From Luteolibacter sp. SL250 (GTDB taxonomy: Bacteria > Verrucomicrobiota > Verrucomicrobiia > Verrucomicrobiales > Akkermansiaceae), in NCBI RefSeq assembly GCF_026625605.1, contig NZ_CP113054.1, positions 3,906,001 to 3,970,000 of the forward strand: a stretch of 64,000 nucleotides of DNA, read 5' to 3'. Numbering within the stretch: position 1 is the first letter of the stretch; the number at the start of each line of letters is the position of its first letter. The position numbers and the translations under genes are program-made. Under the pieces are notes generated by a model. It ran no database searches. It was given only the letters and a program-made list of their open reading frames with translations, and was not told the origin of the DNA. This document shows, piece after piece, positions 33,944 to 42,749 of the stretch.

Positions 33944-34098
33944 AGGTTTGGTAGCACGTCCGCAGGGACCGGTATGGAAACGAGCCGCGGGAAATGAACT
34001 CCGGCGGCTCGCTGCGGGCGTCGCAACATAGGCCCGCACAGAGGGGGATGCAAGCCCGCCTTTCCGCGATTTGCGCCCCTCCGCAACCGTCCGCCAGC

Positions 34099-34728
34099 TC
34101 AGCGCAACCAGCCGTCAACCACCGGCGCCAACCGCCCCGCCAGGTCCGCCGCGAACCACGCCGCCAGCCCTCCCGCCACCACGTCCATGGTGTAGTGCGC
34201 CCTGAGTATCAACACGGTAGCAGCCTCACCCGCCGCCACCAGCACCGCCGCCACCCCCACCCATGGCGGGGCCACCTGGCAGATCTCGATGGCCGCCAGC
34301 ACCGCCAGCGCCGTGTGTCCGGAGAAGAAAAGGTCATTGCTCACCCCGTAGGTCACCAGCGCGCTGGGAAATCCCGGGTGCCGCCAGATCATCCCCCGCG
34401 GCGGCGGCAGCGTGCAGCAGAACTGCGACGCCTGCCGCAGGCCGAACACGATCAGCAGCCCGATGAACGCCCGGAAGCTCTCCCCGAACAAGGACATCGC
34501 GATCAGCGAAAGGCCCATCACGTCGATGAACAGGGAGCTGACCACCAGCACCCGGTCCGCCGACCGCCGGTTCCGGTAAAAGTAGCGGTGCATCCACGCC
34601 GTCAGCCGGTGGACCCCGTCCACGATGCGCTTTCCGCCGTCCGCCTTCGCCGCGATGAGGCGCTGGCTCCAGAACCACAGGCCCAGCGCCGCCACCACCA
34701 CCGCCGTCCGCACCAGCACCTCGCTCAT
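34099..34728 (-). CDS. PAP2-like (sphingomyelin-synthase-type) membrane phosphatase/transferase
   Basis: The 209-residue protein has about six membrane helices and the two PAP2_C motifs NDLFFSGHTAL and LRAHYTMDVVAGG, with the His-His-Asp catalytic set of sphingomyelin-synthase-like enzymes. It would move or remove a phospho-head group of a membrane lipid. Its ATG overlaps the stop of the acyltransferase gene by 4 bp, so both belong to one lipid-metabolism operon on the minus strand. Confidence 0.78.
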   Translation of the reverse strand: MSEVLVRTAVVVAALGLWFWSQRLIAAKADGGKRIVDGVHRLTAWMHRYFYRNRRSADRVLVVSSLFIDVMGLSLIAMSLFGESFRAFIGLLIVFGLRQASQFCCTLPPPRGMIWRHPGFPSALVTYGVSNDLFFSGHTALAVLAAIEICQVAPPWVGVAAVLVAAGEAATVLILRAHYTMDVVAGGLAAWFAADLAGRLAPVVDGWLR

Positions 34729-35948
34729 CCGCGGTCCTTTCCACCCGCTTTCCGGCGATACGCCTTCGACGCCTCCAGCATCCCCTCCATGCGCTCCCGC
34801 ACCAGCGCCGTCAGCGCGTCTCCCTCCGCCGAGCGGTCCTTTTCCGCGGACACCTCCACCGCATCCCCCACCATGATGATCGCGCGGATGGGGAAATGCG
34901 GCCTCGCCCGGTCCGTCAGATCTTCCTCGAACCGCTCCACCGTCTCCAGGATCCGCTCCGGCGACGGATCATCGAAGTAGTCGTCCGGGTAGCAGTGGAG
35001 CTGCTGCACCAGATACAGCTCCGCGAAGTGCCGCCAGCGTTCCTCCCTTTCCAGCGTGGTCAGCTTTCCCGTCAGCATCTCCGGCAGGATGGCCGCGCGC
35101 AGCCGCTTCACCCGCGCCATGGCGTCCCCGTCATGCCGCCCGCCCGTCCAGCGGTTCTCCAGTGGCGACAGCAGCAGATCCTCCAGCCGCTCCAGACGTT
35201 CCTTCACCGTGCCCTCCTGTACCTTCCCCAGATATTCCATTTCCTTCAGCCCCAGCAGGGCGCGTCCCACCTTCGCGATCCGCTCCATCAACGGCAGTCC
35301 CACCTGCGGTTGCCAGGAAAGCCGCCGCTCGATCTCCTCCACCACCGGCAGCACGGACGCCTCCAGGTCCCCCTCGAAAAAGTAGCGGATGAACACCGGG
35401 TGGATCACCACCTTGCCGCGCTCCTTCCGCTGCTTCGCCGCCGCCCGCGCCATGAACGACGTCCCCTCCATGAAGGGCACCAGCCGGTCATTGCTCCGCG
35501 TGATGATCCCCTCCGGGAAAATCACCAGCGGGTGCCGTCCCTCCGCCACCAGGTTCACCGCGCACTTCAGCGATTCCCGGTCCATCCCCTCACGGTACAC
35601 GCTGAAGCCCCCCACCCGCGGCAGCAGGAACCGCTGCACCCGGCTCATCATGAACACATGCCAGCTCGCGATCACATGGAACGGGCGCCGCACCTCCGCC
35701 GCCAGCGTGTCGATCACCATCGGGTCGCACGGCCGGCAGTGGTTCGCCACCACCATCACCCCATGCCCGGCGGCCAGGGACGCCCGCAGCTTCTCCGCCC
35801 CCACGCACTCCACCGCGGAGATCCCATACGTCCCCCGCAGCGTCCGCGGCAGCAGCCACCGGATGACGCGGTGCCAGAACCCGCTGTAGCGCGGCGGGAT
35901 GAACTCATAGGGCTGGGTGACGATGAGGGATTGCACAGCCTCCTTCAT
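34725..35948 (-). CDS. PlsC-like 1-acylglycerol-3-phosphate acyltransferase
   Basis: The start MKEAVQSLIV at 35948 was chosen because the longer frame enters a family-1 repeat. The 407-residue protein contains the PlsC catalytic motif VVANHCRPCDP (H70 and D75) and the FPEGIITRSN block (about 144-153), with GGFSVYREG between. The C-terminal 220 residues are helical and not part of the usual PlsC core. It acylates lysophosphatidate or another glycerol-type acceptor at the inner membrane. A palindromic motif lies 25 bp upstream, shared with the operon at 37205. Confidence 0.8.
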   Translation of the reverse strand: MKEAVQSLIVTQPYEFIPPRYSGFWHRVIRWLLPRTLRGTYGISAVECVGAEKLRASLAAGHGVMVVANHCRPCDPMVIDTLAAEVRRPFHVIASWHVFMMSRVQRFLLPRVGGFSVYREGMDRESLKCAVNLVAEGRHPLVIFPEGIITRSNDRLVPFMEGTSFMARAAAKQRKERGKVVIHPVFIRYFFEGDLEASVLPVVEEIERRLSWQPQVGLPLMERIAKVGRALLGLKEMEYLGKVQEGTVKERLERLEDLLLSPLENRWTGGRHDGDAMARVKRLRAAILPEMLTGKLTTLEREERWRHFAELYLVQQLHCYPDDYFDDPSPERILETVERFEEDLTDRARPHFPIRAIIMVGDAVEVSAEKDRSAEGDALTALVRERMEGMLEASKAYRRKAGGKDRG

Positions 35949-35972
35949 ACCCTGTTCCCCGATCCTAACGCC

Positions 35973-36011
35973 AATCGATAGATTCAATGCGGCCATTGAC
36001 CCGGTCGATAG
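35973..36011. promoter_or_regulatory. Putative operator, copy 1 (AATCGATAG...GTCGATAG)
   Basis: AATCGATAG-A-TTCAATGCGG and CCATTGACCCGGTCGATAG contain the dyad TCAATG-CGGC-CATTGA between two CGATAG direct repeats. It lies 25 bp upstream of the PlsC-like start. The same arrangement recurs at 37245-37283, 40 bp upstream of another minus-strand start. Confidence 0.55.
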
Positions 36012-36019
36012 TCCCGGGC

Positions 36020-36326
36020 GTAGCGAACCTCGTGAGAGGTTCGGCGGGGCGTAGATCCCCCCGACAATCCAGCTCCAGTCCCCAACGGACTTCCCCCCAG
36101 CCGAAGGTCTCACGACCTCCGCTACCCCTTGCGAATCCGCTCTTCCCCCAAGGCGCATCTTCCGGACTGGGAGCGCGGACTTCAGTCCGCCCCGGAGAAT
36201 CCAGGCACATCCGAAGCCAAGCGGACTGAAGTCCGCGCTCCGTTCAGAGTTCCCTCCCTGCCACTTCCCTCACCCGGCCGCTCTCATCCTTTCATCCCTT
36301 CGATGTTCAATGTTCAATGTTCGATG
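36020..36326. repeat. Family-1 doublet, family-2 unit and family-4 string
   Basis: The 385-bp gap 35949-36333 holds no gene. A family-1 doublet spans 36020-36125. A family-2 unit spans 36166-36246 (ACTGGGAGCGCGGACTTC to GAAGTCCGCGCTCCGTTC, where GGGAGCGCGG pairs with CCGCGCTCC instead of the usual GGGACCGCGG/CCGCGGTCCC). A family-4 string, GATGTTCAATGTTCAATG, lies at 36302. Confidence 0.82.
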
Positions 36327-36333
36327 CCCCCCA

Positions 36334-36738
36334 TCACGCCCCCGTCGGGATCCCCGCCGCCTTCAACCTCTTCCGGTTCTCCGGCGTCAGGCGGATCGCG
36401 GGCAGCCCCGCCTTCTGCCGCTCCCGGATGATGTAGGCGGCAAACTGATCCCCCGACGGTCCCCGGTACTGGGGATGAGGCACCTCGGTGAGATAGCCGG
36501 ATAAAACGCTATTCCAATAGCGGTCCCACAGGCTGCGGGAATACGGCTTCGTCCTGTACCCGCCCGGTGGCTCCTTGCGGAGTTCATCCTGGATCGAGCC
36601 GTCGATGCTCCACTTCGCGGTGTCCGCCGCGTAGTGCCGTTCATAGTTACCGGGACCGGCGGCCATGTTGATGATGCTGCAGCCGGTGAGCGGCAGCACG
36701 GCGGGAACGAGGGCGAGGAGGAGCAGTTTCATTTTCAT
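36334..36738 (-). CDS. Small lipoprotein, unknown
   Basis: The ATG at 36738 gives 134 residues with a lipoprotein signal (MKMKLLLLALVPAVLPLTGC, lipobox Cys at 20). The mature part is soluble, with WSIDGSIQDELRKEPPGGY and a basic C-terminus. The start shares one base with the stop of the upstream gene (TGATG), so the two are coupled. No family recognised. Confidence 0.65.
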   Translation of the reverse strand: MKMKLLLLALVPAVLPLTGCSIINMAAGPGNYERHYAADTAKWSIDGSIQDELRKEPPGGYRTKPYSRSLWDRYWNSVLSGYLTEVPHPQYRGPSGDQFAAYIIRERQKAGLPAIRLTPENRKRLKAAGIPTGA

Positions 36739-37205
36739 CAGGCCGTGGCGGTTTTGCGGTTGTTGTTCAGAAAGGAATGCGCGGGCACGGCGACCACCAC
36801 CACCAGCGCGGCCATCCACAGGAAGACGTAGGTCCCCGGGTCCACCCACTGGCGGGGCTTCATGTCCTCCAGGCCGAAGACCTGGTTGATGTTCCGCGGC
36901 GTGCGCGGGTCCGCCAGCAGCGCGCCCGCCGGAGGCAGCAGGAAGGCGGAGCACACGCACAGACCGGCGCAGATGACAAACCACCCCGCCAGCGCCCGGC
37001 GGTCGTAGCCCAGCTTCCTCATCGCCCAGAACACCAGGAAAGGCAGCCCGCCATGGAGAAAGGAAAGCCCGCGCAGGATGGCCGGCAGCTTTTCCCCCAA
37101 CAGGCTGCCCCACTGCCCGGGGAACATCACCGCCAGGCACGCGGCGCAGGTGATCTGCATCCACAGCGGGATGGCGTGCGTGCGGCATGGCGTCGGGGCA
37201 TTCAT
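36738..37205 (-). CDS. Membrane protein coupled to the lipoprotein gene
   Basis: The 155-residue protein starting MNAPTPCRTHAIPLW has about four membrane helices, including ITCAACLAVMFPG, AGWFVICAGLCVCSAFLL and TYVFLWMAALVVVVAVPAH. It is coupled to the lipoprotein gene by a TGATG junction. The putative operator at 37245-37283 lies 40 bp upstream. The family is not recognised. Confidence 0.65.
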   Translation of the reverse strand: MNAPTPCRTHAIPLWMQITCAACLAVMFPGQWGSLLGEKLPAILRGLSFLHGGLPFLVFWAMRKLGYDRRALAGWFVICAGLCVCSAFLLPPAGALLADPRTPRNINQVFGLEDMKPRQWVDPGTYVFLWMAALVVVVAVPAHSFLNNNRKTATA

Positions 37206-37244
37206 GACTCCCCGCGTTGTAGCGGATCCGCCGTCCATCGCGTT

Positions 37245-37283
37245 AATCGATAGTTTCAATGCGACCATCGACGGAGTCGATGG
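37245..37283. promoter_or_regulatory. Putative operator, copy 2
   Basis: AATCGATAG-T-TTCAATGCGA and CCATCGACGGAGTCGATGG match copy 1 (35973-36011) at most positions, with TCAATG-CGAC-CATCGA in the centre. It is in the same orientation relative to the minus-strand gene it precedes. Confidence 0.55.
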
Positions 37284-37302
37284 CGGGCGGCGAATCCCAA
37301 GT

Positions 37303-37585
37303 GTAGCGAATCTCGTGAGAGATTCGGCGGGGCGTCGATCTCCCAGCAAACAAGCTCCGGTCCCCAACGGACTTCCCCCCAGCCGAAGATCTCACGACCT
37401 CCGCTACCCCTGCGCATCCGCATCACCTGCACGGCACATCTTCCGGAGGGGCGCACGCCGTTGCGCCCTCTTCGTTTGGCGGCACGCCGTCCGGCCTCAC
37501 CACACGGGCGCATCGGCGTGCGCCCCTCCACCCTTTCTCCACTTCGACGTTCAATGTTGGACGTTCGATGTCCGATGTTCAACAT
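37303..37585. repeat. Family-1, family-3 and family-4 repeats before the LysR gene
   Basis: Three units fill the 388-bp gap: a family-1 doublet (37303-37407), a family-3 unit (37445-37530, GGAGGGGCGCACGCCG to CGGCGTGCGCCCCTCC) and a family-4 string (37545-37585) that ends 8 bp before the LysR start codon. Confidence 0.85.
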
Positions 37586-37593
37586 CCCCACCC

Positions 37594-38484
37594 ATGAACA
37601 TCCACCACCTGGAGCTCTTCCACCACGTCGCCCGTGCGGGCGGGGTCAGTGCGGCGGCACGGCAAATGCCCTATGGCATCCAGCAGCCCGCCATCAGCGC
37701 GCAGATCCTGCAACTGGAGAACTCCCTGGGGAAAACCCTCTTCCACCGCCGGCCCTTCCAGCTCACCCCGGAGGGGGAGACGCTGTTCGCCTTCATCGAT
37801 CCGTTTTTCTCGAAGCTCACCGCCGTGGCGGACCGCATCCGCGGCGGCGCGGACCACGGCCTGCGCATCGCCTGCCCGGAGATCGTCCAGCGGGACTACC
37901 TACCCACCCTGCTCACCGCCGTGCGGAAACGCCTGCCGGACTTCCATTTCAGCCTCCACTCCGGCCGCATCGACGACATCAAGGCGCAGCTCCGCGCCGG
38001 AAAGATCGACCTCGGCCTGGCCACCAGCCACGGCCCGGACGAGCCGGACCTGCACTACCACCCGCTGCTCCGCATCCCCTCCGTCCTCCTGCTGCCGGAC
38101 AGCGCCCCGCAGACCACCGCCGCGGAGATCCTCGCGCTCGACCGCATCGACGTGCCGCTCATCACCCTGCCGCAGGCGGAGCCCATCGTCCTCGCCTTCC
38201 AGGAGGAGCTCCAGCGGCGGAAGATCGAGTGGTTCCCCATGCTGGAACTCGCCGGCATGGACCTCATCGAACGGTTCGTCGCCGGGGGCTACGGCGCGGG
38301 CCTCGTTTTCGCCATCCCCGGCTCCCCGCTCCCGCCCGGCCTGAAGGCCCTGCCGCTGGAGGGCTTTCCGGAGGTCACCTTCAGCGCCATCACCGCCGGG
38401 CCGTCCACCGACATGGCCGCCGTCTTCGTCCGCGAGGCGGAAAAGGTCATCGACGGCCTCCGGAGCGGCAAAATCACCCCCTGA
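37594..38484 (+). CDS. LysR-family transcriptional regulator
   Basis: This 296-residue regulator has the N-terminal winged helix (MNIHHLELFHHVARAGGVSA, then QPAISAQILQLENSLGKTLF and HRRPFQLTPEGE) and a periplasmic-binding-like effector domain (about 90-290, with RIACPEIVQRDYLP and VAGGYGAGLVFAIPG). The effector is not predictable. Its target may be the operators at 35973 and 37245, which have LysR-like dyads, but this is only suggested by proximity. Confidence 0.9.
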   Translation: MNIHHLELFHHVARAGGVSAAARQMPYGIQQPAISAQILQLENSLGKTLFHRRPFQLTPEGETLFAFIDPFFSKLTAVADRIRGGADHGLRIACPEIVQRDYLPTLLTAVRKRLPDFHFSLHSGRIDDIKAQLRAGKIDLGLATSHGPDEPDLHYHPLLRIPSVLLLPDSAPQTTAAEILALDRIDVPLITLPQAEPIVLAFQEELQRRKIEWFPMLELAGMDLIERFVAGGYGAGLVFAIPGSPLPPGLKALPLEGFPEVTFSAITAGPSTDMAAVFVREAEKVIDGLRSGKITP

Positions 38485-38610
38485 TCCCGGAAATCCGGCC
38501 TCCCGGCACCCAAAATCCAGCGATCCACCTTGACACCCGGGAGCCCCACGGCTAAAAACCGCGCCCCTGACAAACCTGCGGGACAAACCAATAACCAACC
38601 AAGACGACGC

Positions 38611-38838
38611 ATGCGTGGAGTAGTTGTGAAAAAAGGCGAGCCGGTCGATCGTGCTCTGAAACGCCTCAAGACCAAGCTGGATACCGAAGGCATCCTTGAA
38701 GAAATGCGCCGCCGCCGCGCATTCGAGACTCCGACCGAGCGCAAGCAGCGCAAACTCCGCTCCGCTTCCAAGCGCAACAAAGTCCGCTGGCGCTATTCCA
38801 ACGCCCCTGCCGCCGCTCCTGCCGAGTCCGCTGAATAA
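38611..38838 (+). CDS. rpsU: Small ribosomal subunit protein bS21
   Basis: The 75-residue protein MRGVVVKKGEPVDRALKRLK, then TKLDTEGILEEMRRRRAFET and PTERKQRKLRSASKRNKVRW, is a clear bS21. It ends in an Ala-rich tail. A strong terminator follows 30 bp after the stop. Confidence 0.96.
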   Translation: MRGVVVKKGEPVDRALKRLKTKLDTEGILEEMRRRRAFETPTERKQRKLRSASKRNKVRWRYSNAPAAAPAESAE

Positions 38839-38868
38839 TTTTTCCTGTCCCGCAAGTCAGGTTCTGAG

Positions 38869-38902
38869 AACGGTCACCCCACAAAGGTGGCCGTTTTTGT
38901 TT
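38869..38902 (+). terminator. Rho-independent terminator of rpsU
   Basis: AACGGTCACC and GGTGGCCGTT pair across a short CCACAAA loop and are followed by TTTTGTTTTG. Confidence 0.88.
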
Positions 38903-38912
38903 TGTCCGGAGT

Positions 38913-39167
38913 GTAGCGAAGGTCGTGAGACCTTCGGCTGGGTGCATGCCTGCTGACCAAAGCGGCTTCGGTTTCCCGTGGACTTCCTCCCAACCGGAAG
39001 TCTCACGACTTCCGCTACCCGCGGGACGGATGCGCAAGGGGTAGCGAAGGTCGTGAGACCTTCGGCTGGGACGACTCACCTCAAAAAACCGACGCCGATC
39101 CTCCGGAGACCGGAACCTTTTACCCATGGTGAATCCACCCCGCCGAATCTCTCACGAGATTCGCTAC
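38913..39167. repeat. Two family-1 doublets
   Basis: Units at 38913-39018 and 39041-39167. The first has an atypical right hairpin CCGGAAGTCTCACGACTTCC, which is the left-type hairpin in inverted form, so both hairpins belong to one subtype. The second is a standard unit. They fill most of the 375-bp gap 38839-39213. Confidence 0.87.
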
Positions 39168-39213
39168 TCCTCGGATCCGCCACTCCTTCGCCCCACCCCG
39201 CCCATCCTCCGGA

Positions 39214-39633
39214 TCACCAGAACCGACCGCTCCTCCATTTTTCCTCCGGCAGCCAGGTGATGCGTGTTGGATCAGATACCCCTTCCCCTCCCTCCAGAAC
39301 CGCCTTCCGGACAGCGGGCTCCAGCTCTGAAAACGACCGGCTTCCCGCTCCGATGCCAGCGCCCACCCGGTTGTTGTGGCTGTCCATGACGTTGGAATCC
39401 CTGCCCTTCGACTCGAACAACGCCGTGACCAACTCCACCGCAGGCTTTCCCAAAGTGTGGGCCACCACGGAACTGGCAAGGGCATGACGGTAGGCATCCA
39501 GCGGTCCGTGCCTGCCGCCTTGGAAATCGGAAGCGAACACGAAGCTCCATGTGTAGATGAGCACGAACGCAGGATAGGCCCCGAGGACGACCCCGGGCAC
39601 CAGCAACCGCCACCACAGCCTTCTCTTCTTCAT
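39214..39633 (-). CDS. DUF6973-like small secreted or anchored protein
   Basis: The 139-residue protein has an N-terminal hydrophobic segment (LLVPGVVLGAYPAFVLIYTW, about 9-28), then GPLDAYRHALASSVVAHTLG and DSNVMDSHNNRVGAGIGAGS. The RHA...MD-HNN-VG arrangement resembles a domain found in several secreted bacterial proteins annotated as DUF6973 or related. The histidine and aspartates could form an active or metal site. The function is unknown and the family match is from pattern memory. Confidence 0.6.
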   Translation of the reverse strand: MKKRRLWWRLLVPGVVLGAYPAFVLIYTWSFVFASDFQGGRHGPLDAYRHALASSVVAHTLGKPAVELVTALFESKGRDSNVMDSHNNRVGAGIGAGSRSFSELEPAVRKAVLEGGEGVSDPTRITWLPEEKWRSGRFW

Positions 39634-39710
39634 TCCGTGCCCTGATTAAGCTGGCTGCCGGCATTCCGATCCAGCCTTATCGCCATTGAGGGAGTCATCA
39701 TACCTTCGGG

Positions 39711-39879
39711 ATGAAGGGGCGCATTGCGCCCTCTTCGTGGATCACGCGTCGTAGCGAAGGTCGTGAGACCTTCGGCTGGGCGGAAGTCCCCCAAAAAAGC
39801 CGATGCCGATCCTCCGGAGACTGGAGTCTTTTCGTCCGTGGTGATTCCACCCCGCCGAATCTCTCACGAGATTCGCTAC
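39711..39879. repeat. Partial family-3 unit and family-1 doublet
   Basis: AAGGGGCGCATTGCGCCC (39715) is a shortened family-3 arm. A full family-1 doublet follows at 39751-39879. The 342-bp gap 39634-39975 has no gene. Confidence 0.82.
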
Positions 39880-39975
39880 CCCCTCGTGATCCGCCACCCC
39901 CGCAGCCCACCGAATTTCCCCATCCCCTACGGATAAGATGGAAAATCCCCCACCCGCTCCGCTAACCTCCCCGCG

Positions 39976-42717
39976 ATGCTGAACCGCGTTTTCCTCGGCT
40001 GGGATGAACCCTTCCTCCGCCCGCTTGTCTCCTGGCTGCTGGAGCGGAAGCACGATCTGGTGGGGATGCTCGTCGTCGTGCCCACCGCGCAGAGCGGACG
40101 GCGGCTGCGGGAGATGTTGGCGGAAGCGGGCGGCTCCATCCTCGCGCCGCGGGTATCCACGCCCGGTGCGCTCATGCAGCCGGACGGGCAGGACATCGCG
40201 CCGGACTGGCTGGAGGAGGTCGCGTGGGCGGAGGTGCTGGAGTCCATCGACGACTGGCGGCCCTACACCGCCCTTTTTCCGGAGCCACCGGGAGACGGCA
40301 CCGGCTGGGCATCCTCCCTCGCCTCGGAGATGGTCACGCTGCGCCGCGCCCTGCAGGAAAGCAGCCTCATGCTCCACACCGCCGCCTGGGCGCTGGCGGA
40401 AAGCCCGGAGGGCGAGCGCTGGCAGGCGCTGGCCAGGCTGGAAAAACTCACCGAAGCCCGCCTTGCCAACTGGAACTGCAGGAGCCGCAGCCGCGTGCTG
40501 GCGGAGGGCCTGAGGCTGCCGGATGTGGCCCGCATCGTCCTGGCCGGGGTGCCGGAAATGGCGCCGTGCCTGGAGCGCACGCTCGCCGCATGGCCGGGGG
40601 AGGTCATCGCCCTCATCGGCGCACCGGAGACCCGTGCGGAGGATTTCTCACCCATCGGCCGCCCGCTGGCGGAACCATGGAATGCCGCCACCCTGCCGTG
40701 GCCGGAGGGGGATGAAGGCTCCGTCACCCTCACCGCGGATCCCCGCCAGCAGGCGGTGGAGGCACTGGACGCCGTCGCCCGTGGTGGCCGTCCGTCATCG
40801 GACATCGCGCTCGGCTCGGCGGACCAGGACACCGGCGGGGAGCTGCTGCGCGCCTTCACCCGCGCGGGCTGGATCGCCTTCCACCCGGCGGCCGCCGGGG
40901 TGCCCACCGGCCTCGCCCGCTGGTTCCGCGTCTGGCGGGAGTGGCTGGCCGAGCCGAAGCTGGCCGTGCTGGCCGACCTCCTTTCCCTGCCGGAAACGTC
41001 GATCCTCGTCGGCGGAAAGCGCGCGCAGAAGGCGAAGAACCTGGCCGTCCTGCGCAACGAGTGGATGTCCACCACCGTCGCCGACCTGAAGCGCCGCATC
41101 CCGGAGGCCACCTTCCGCAAGGAACACCAGCAGGAAGCCGCCAACGAGCTGCTGGAAGCGGCGGCCAAGCTGGAAACCCTCCGCCACTCCCTGCTCGGCG
41201 GGGATTTCCCCACCCACCTCCGGCGGCTGCTGACCTCCCTCTCCCTGACCGGGGAAACGGCGGCGGAGCAGGCGCTGTCCATGATCTCCTGGTTGGATGA
41301 GGCCGCCCCCCTCATCTCCCGGCTCGACCGCGCGTCCACCTACTGGATCGACCTCATGGTCGCCGGCCTGCCCGCACCCACCCCGGTGCCGCCGCCGGGC
41401 CGCGTCATCGACGTCCAGGGCTGGCTGGAACTTTTCCACGAACCGGGGCCGCACCTGGTCCTCTGCGGCCTCAACGAAGGCCACGTCCCCGCCCGCGGCG
41501 GTGGCGAGCCATGGCTCAGCGAGCCGATCCGGAAAAAACTGGGCCTCACCACGGACGCGGAGCGTGGCGCGCGCGACGCCTACCTTTTCCAGGCCATGAT
41601 CGAGGCGCGCCGGAAGGACGGCCGGGTCGATCTTTTCTGCGGGAAGTCCGGCGCCGGTGGCGAGGCATTGCTGCCGTCCCGCTTCCTCCTCGCGGCGGAG
41701 CAGGACCTGCTGCCCGCCCGCGTCCGCACCCTCTTCCGCGGCATCGAGCCACCGGAGGCGGGCATGCAGTGGCACGCCGACTGGAAGTGGCAGCCGCGCA
41801 AGCTGGACCCACCGACCCGGCTCCACGTCACCTCCCTGCGCGACTACCTGAAGTGTCCGTTCCGCTACTACCTGAAGCACGTCGTCCGCATGCAGCAGCC
41901 GGACCCGGAGCGGGCGGAGTGGGGCGCGCGCGACTTCGGCAACATCGCCCACGACATCCTGGAAACCTGGGGCCGCGATCCGGAGGCGCGGGAATACAGC
42001 AAGACGGAGGCGCTGGAGGCCTACTTCTCCGCGCAGCTCGACCGCATCATCCTGGAGCAGTTCGGCCGCCGCAGCCCGCTGGCCATCCGCATCCAGACGG
42101 AGTCCCTCCGCAACCGCCTAGCCTGGCTGGCGCGGAAGCAGGCATGCGAGCGCGCCGCAGGCTGGCAGGTCATGGACGTGGAGCGCCCCGTCATCCTCAC
42201 CATCGGCGGCATGCCCGTCAGCGCGAAGATCGATCGCATCGACCGCCACGCCGACGGACGCCTGCGCGTGCTGGACTACAAGACCGGAAAGGTCACCACC
42301 GTGGAAAAGGAACACCGGACGAAGATGACCGCCTCATCCGCCCCGCCGTCCCACCTGGACCCCGACGGCCCCGCCTTCTACGACGGCGAGGAGAAAGGGA
42401 AATCCGCCCGCTTTCTCTGGAGCAACCTCCAGCTCCCCCTCTACGCCGCCGCCCTGCTGGAGAGCGACGGCGTCATGCCCATCCCCGGCTACTTCACCAT
42501 CGGCTCCACCGAAGCCGACGTCGAGCTGCACGAATGGTCCGACTTCACCATGGACGACCTCTCCGCCGCCGGAGCCTGCGCCGAGTGGATCGCCGGGCAG
42601 ATCACCCAGTCCGTCTTCTGGCCCCCCGCGGAAAAGGTCCCGTATGATGACTACCAGATCCTCGCCGCCGGAAAGGACCTCCGCGAGATGGTCAGTAAGG
42701 AGGGAGGACACTCCTGA
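39976..42717 (+). CDS. AddB-like PD-(D/E)XK nuclease/helicase-like recombination protein
   Basis: The 913-residue protein has the AddB/RecC-like layout. An N-terminal helicase-like region lacks a Walker A motif (VGMLVVVPTAQSGRRLREML). A middle section includes HLVLCGLNEGHVPARGGGEPW. A C-terminal RecB-type nuclease domain has FGNIAHDILETW, then DRIDRHADGRLRVLDYKTGK with the D-x-K catalytic set. It would act with the AddA-like protein at 50666 in double-strand-break resection. The last eight residues (VSKEGGHS) are encoded by a family-5 repeat, and the TGA stop is the first three bases of the IS3 element, so the present C-terminus is not ancestral. Confidence 0.8.
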   Translation: MLNRVFLGWDEPFLRPLVSWLLERKHDLVGMLVVVPTAQSGRRLREMLAEAGGSILAPRVSTPGALMQPDGQDIAPDWLEEVAWAEVLESIDDWRPYTALFPEPPGDGTGWASSLASEMVTLRRALQESSLMLHTAAWALAESPEGERWQALARLEKLTEARLANWNCRSRSRVLAEGLRLPDVARIVLAGVPEMAPCLERTLAAWPGEVIALIGAPETRAEDFSPIGRPLAEPWNAATLPWPEGDEGSVTLTADPRQQAVEALDAVARGGRPSSDIALGSADQDTGGELLRAFTRAGWIAFHPAAAGVPTGLARWFRVWREWLAEPKLAVLADLLSLPETSILVGGKRAQKAKNLAVLRNEWMSTTVADLKRRIPEATFRKEHQQEAANELLEAAAKLETLRHSLLGGDFPTHLRRLLTSLSLTGETAAEQALSMISWLDEAAPLISRLDRASTYWIDLMVAGLPAPTPVPPPGRVIDVQGWLELFHEPGPHLVLCGLNEGHVPARGGGEPWLSEPIRKKLGLTTDAERGARDAYLFQAMIEARRKDGRVDLFCGKSGAGGEALLPSRFLLAAEQDLLPARVRTLFRGIEPPEAGMQWHADWKWQPRKLDPPTRLHVTSLRDYLKCPFRYYLKHVVRMQQPDPERAEWGARDFGNIAHDILETWGRDPEAREYSKTEALEAYFSAQLDRIILEQFGRRSPLAIRIQTESLRNRLAWLARKQACERAAGWQVMDVERPVILTIGGMPVSAKIDRIDRHADGRLRVLDYKTGKVTTVEKEHRTKMTASSAPPSHLDPDGPAFYDGEEKGKSARFLWSNLQLPLYAAALLESDGVMPIPGYFTIGSTEADVELHEWSDFTMDDLSAAGACAEWIAGQITQSVFWPPAEKVPYDDYQILAAGKDLREMVSKEGGHS
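42693..42714. repeat. Left half of family-5 palindrome interrupted by the IS
   Basis: AGTAAGGAGGGAGGACACTCC lies directly before the IS; the other half, CTCCTGTCCTCC, resumes at 43966. The duplicated CTCC (42711-42714 and 43966-43969) is the target-site duplication. Rejoined, the sequence is a normal family-5 unit. Confidence 0.88.
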
Positions 42718-42749
42718 GGTGCAACCCTAAATTGGACCACTGGTGTCCT

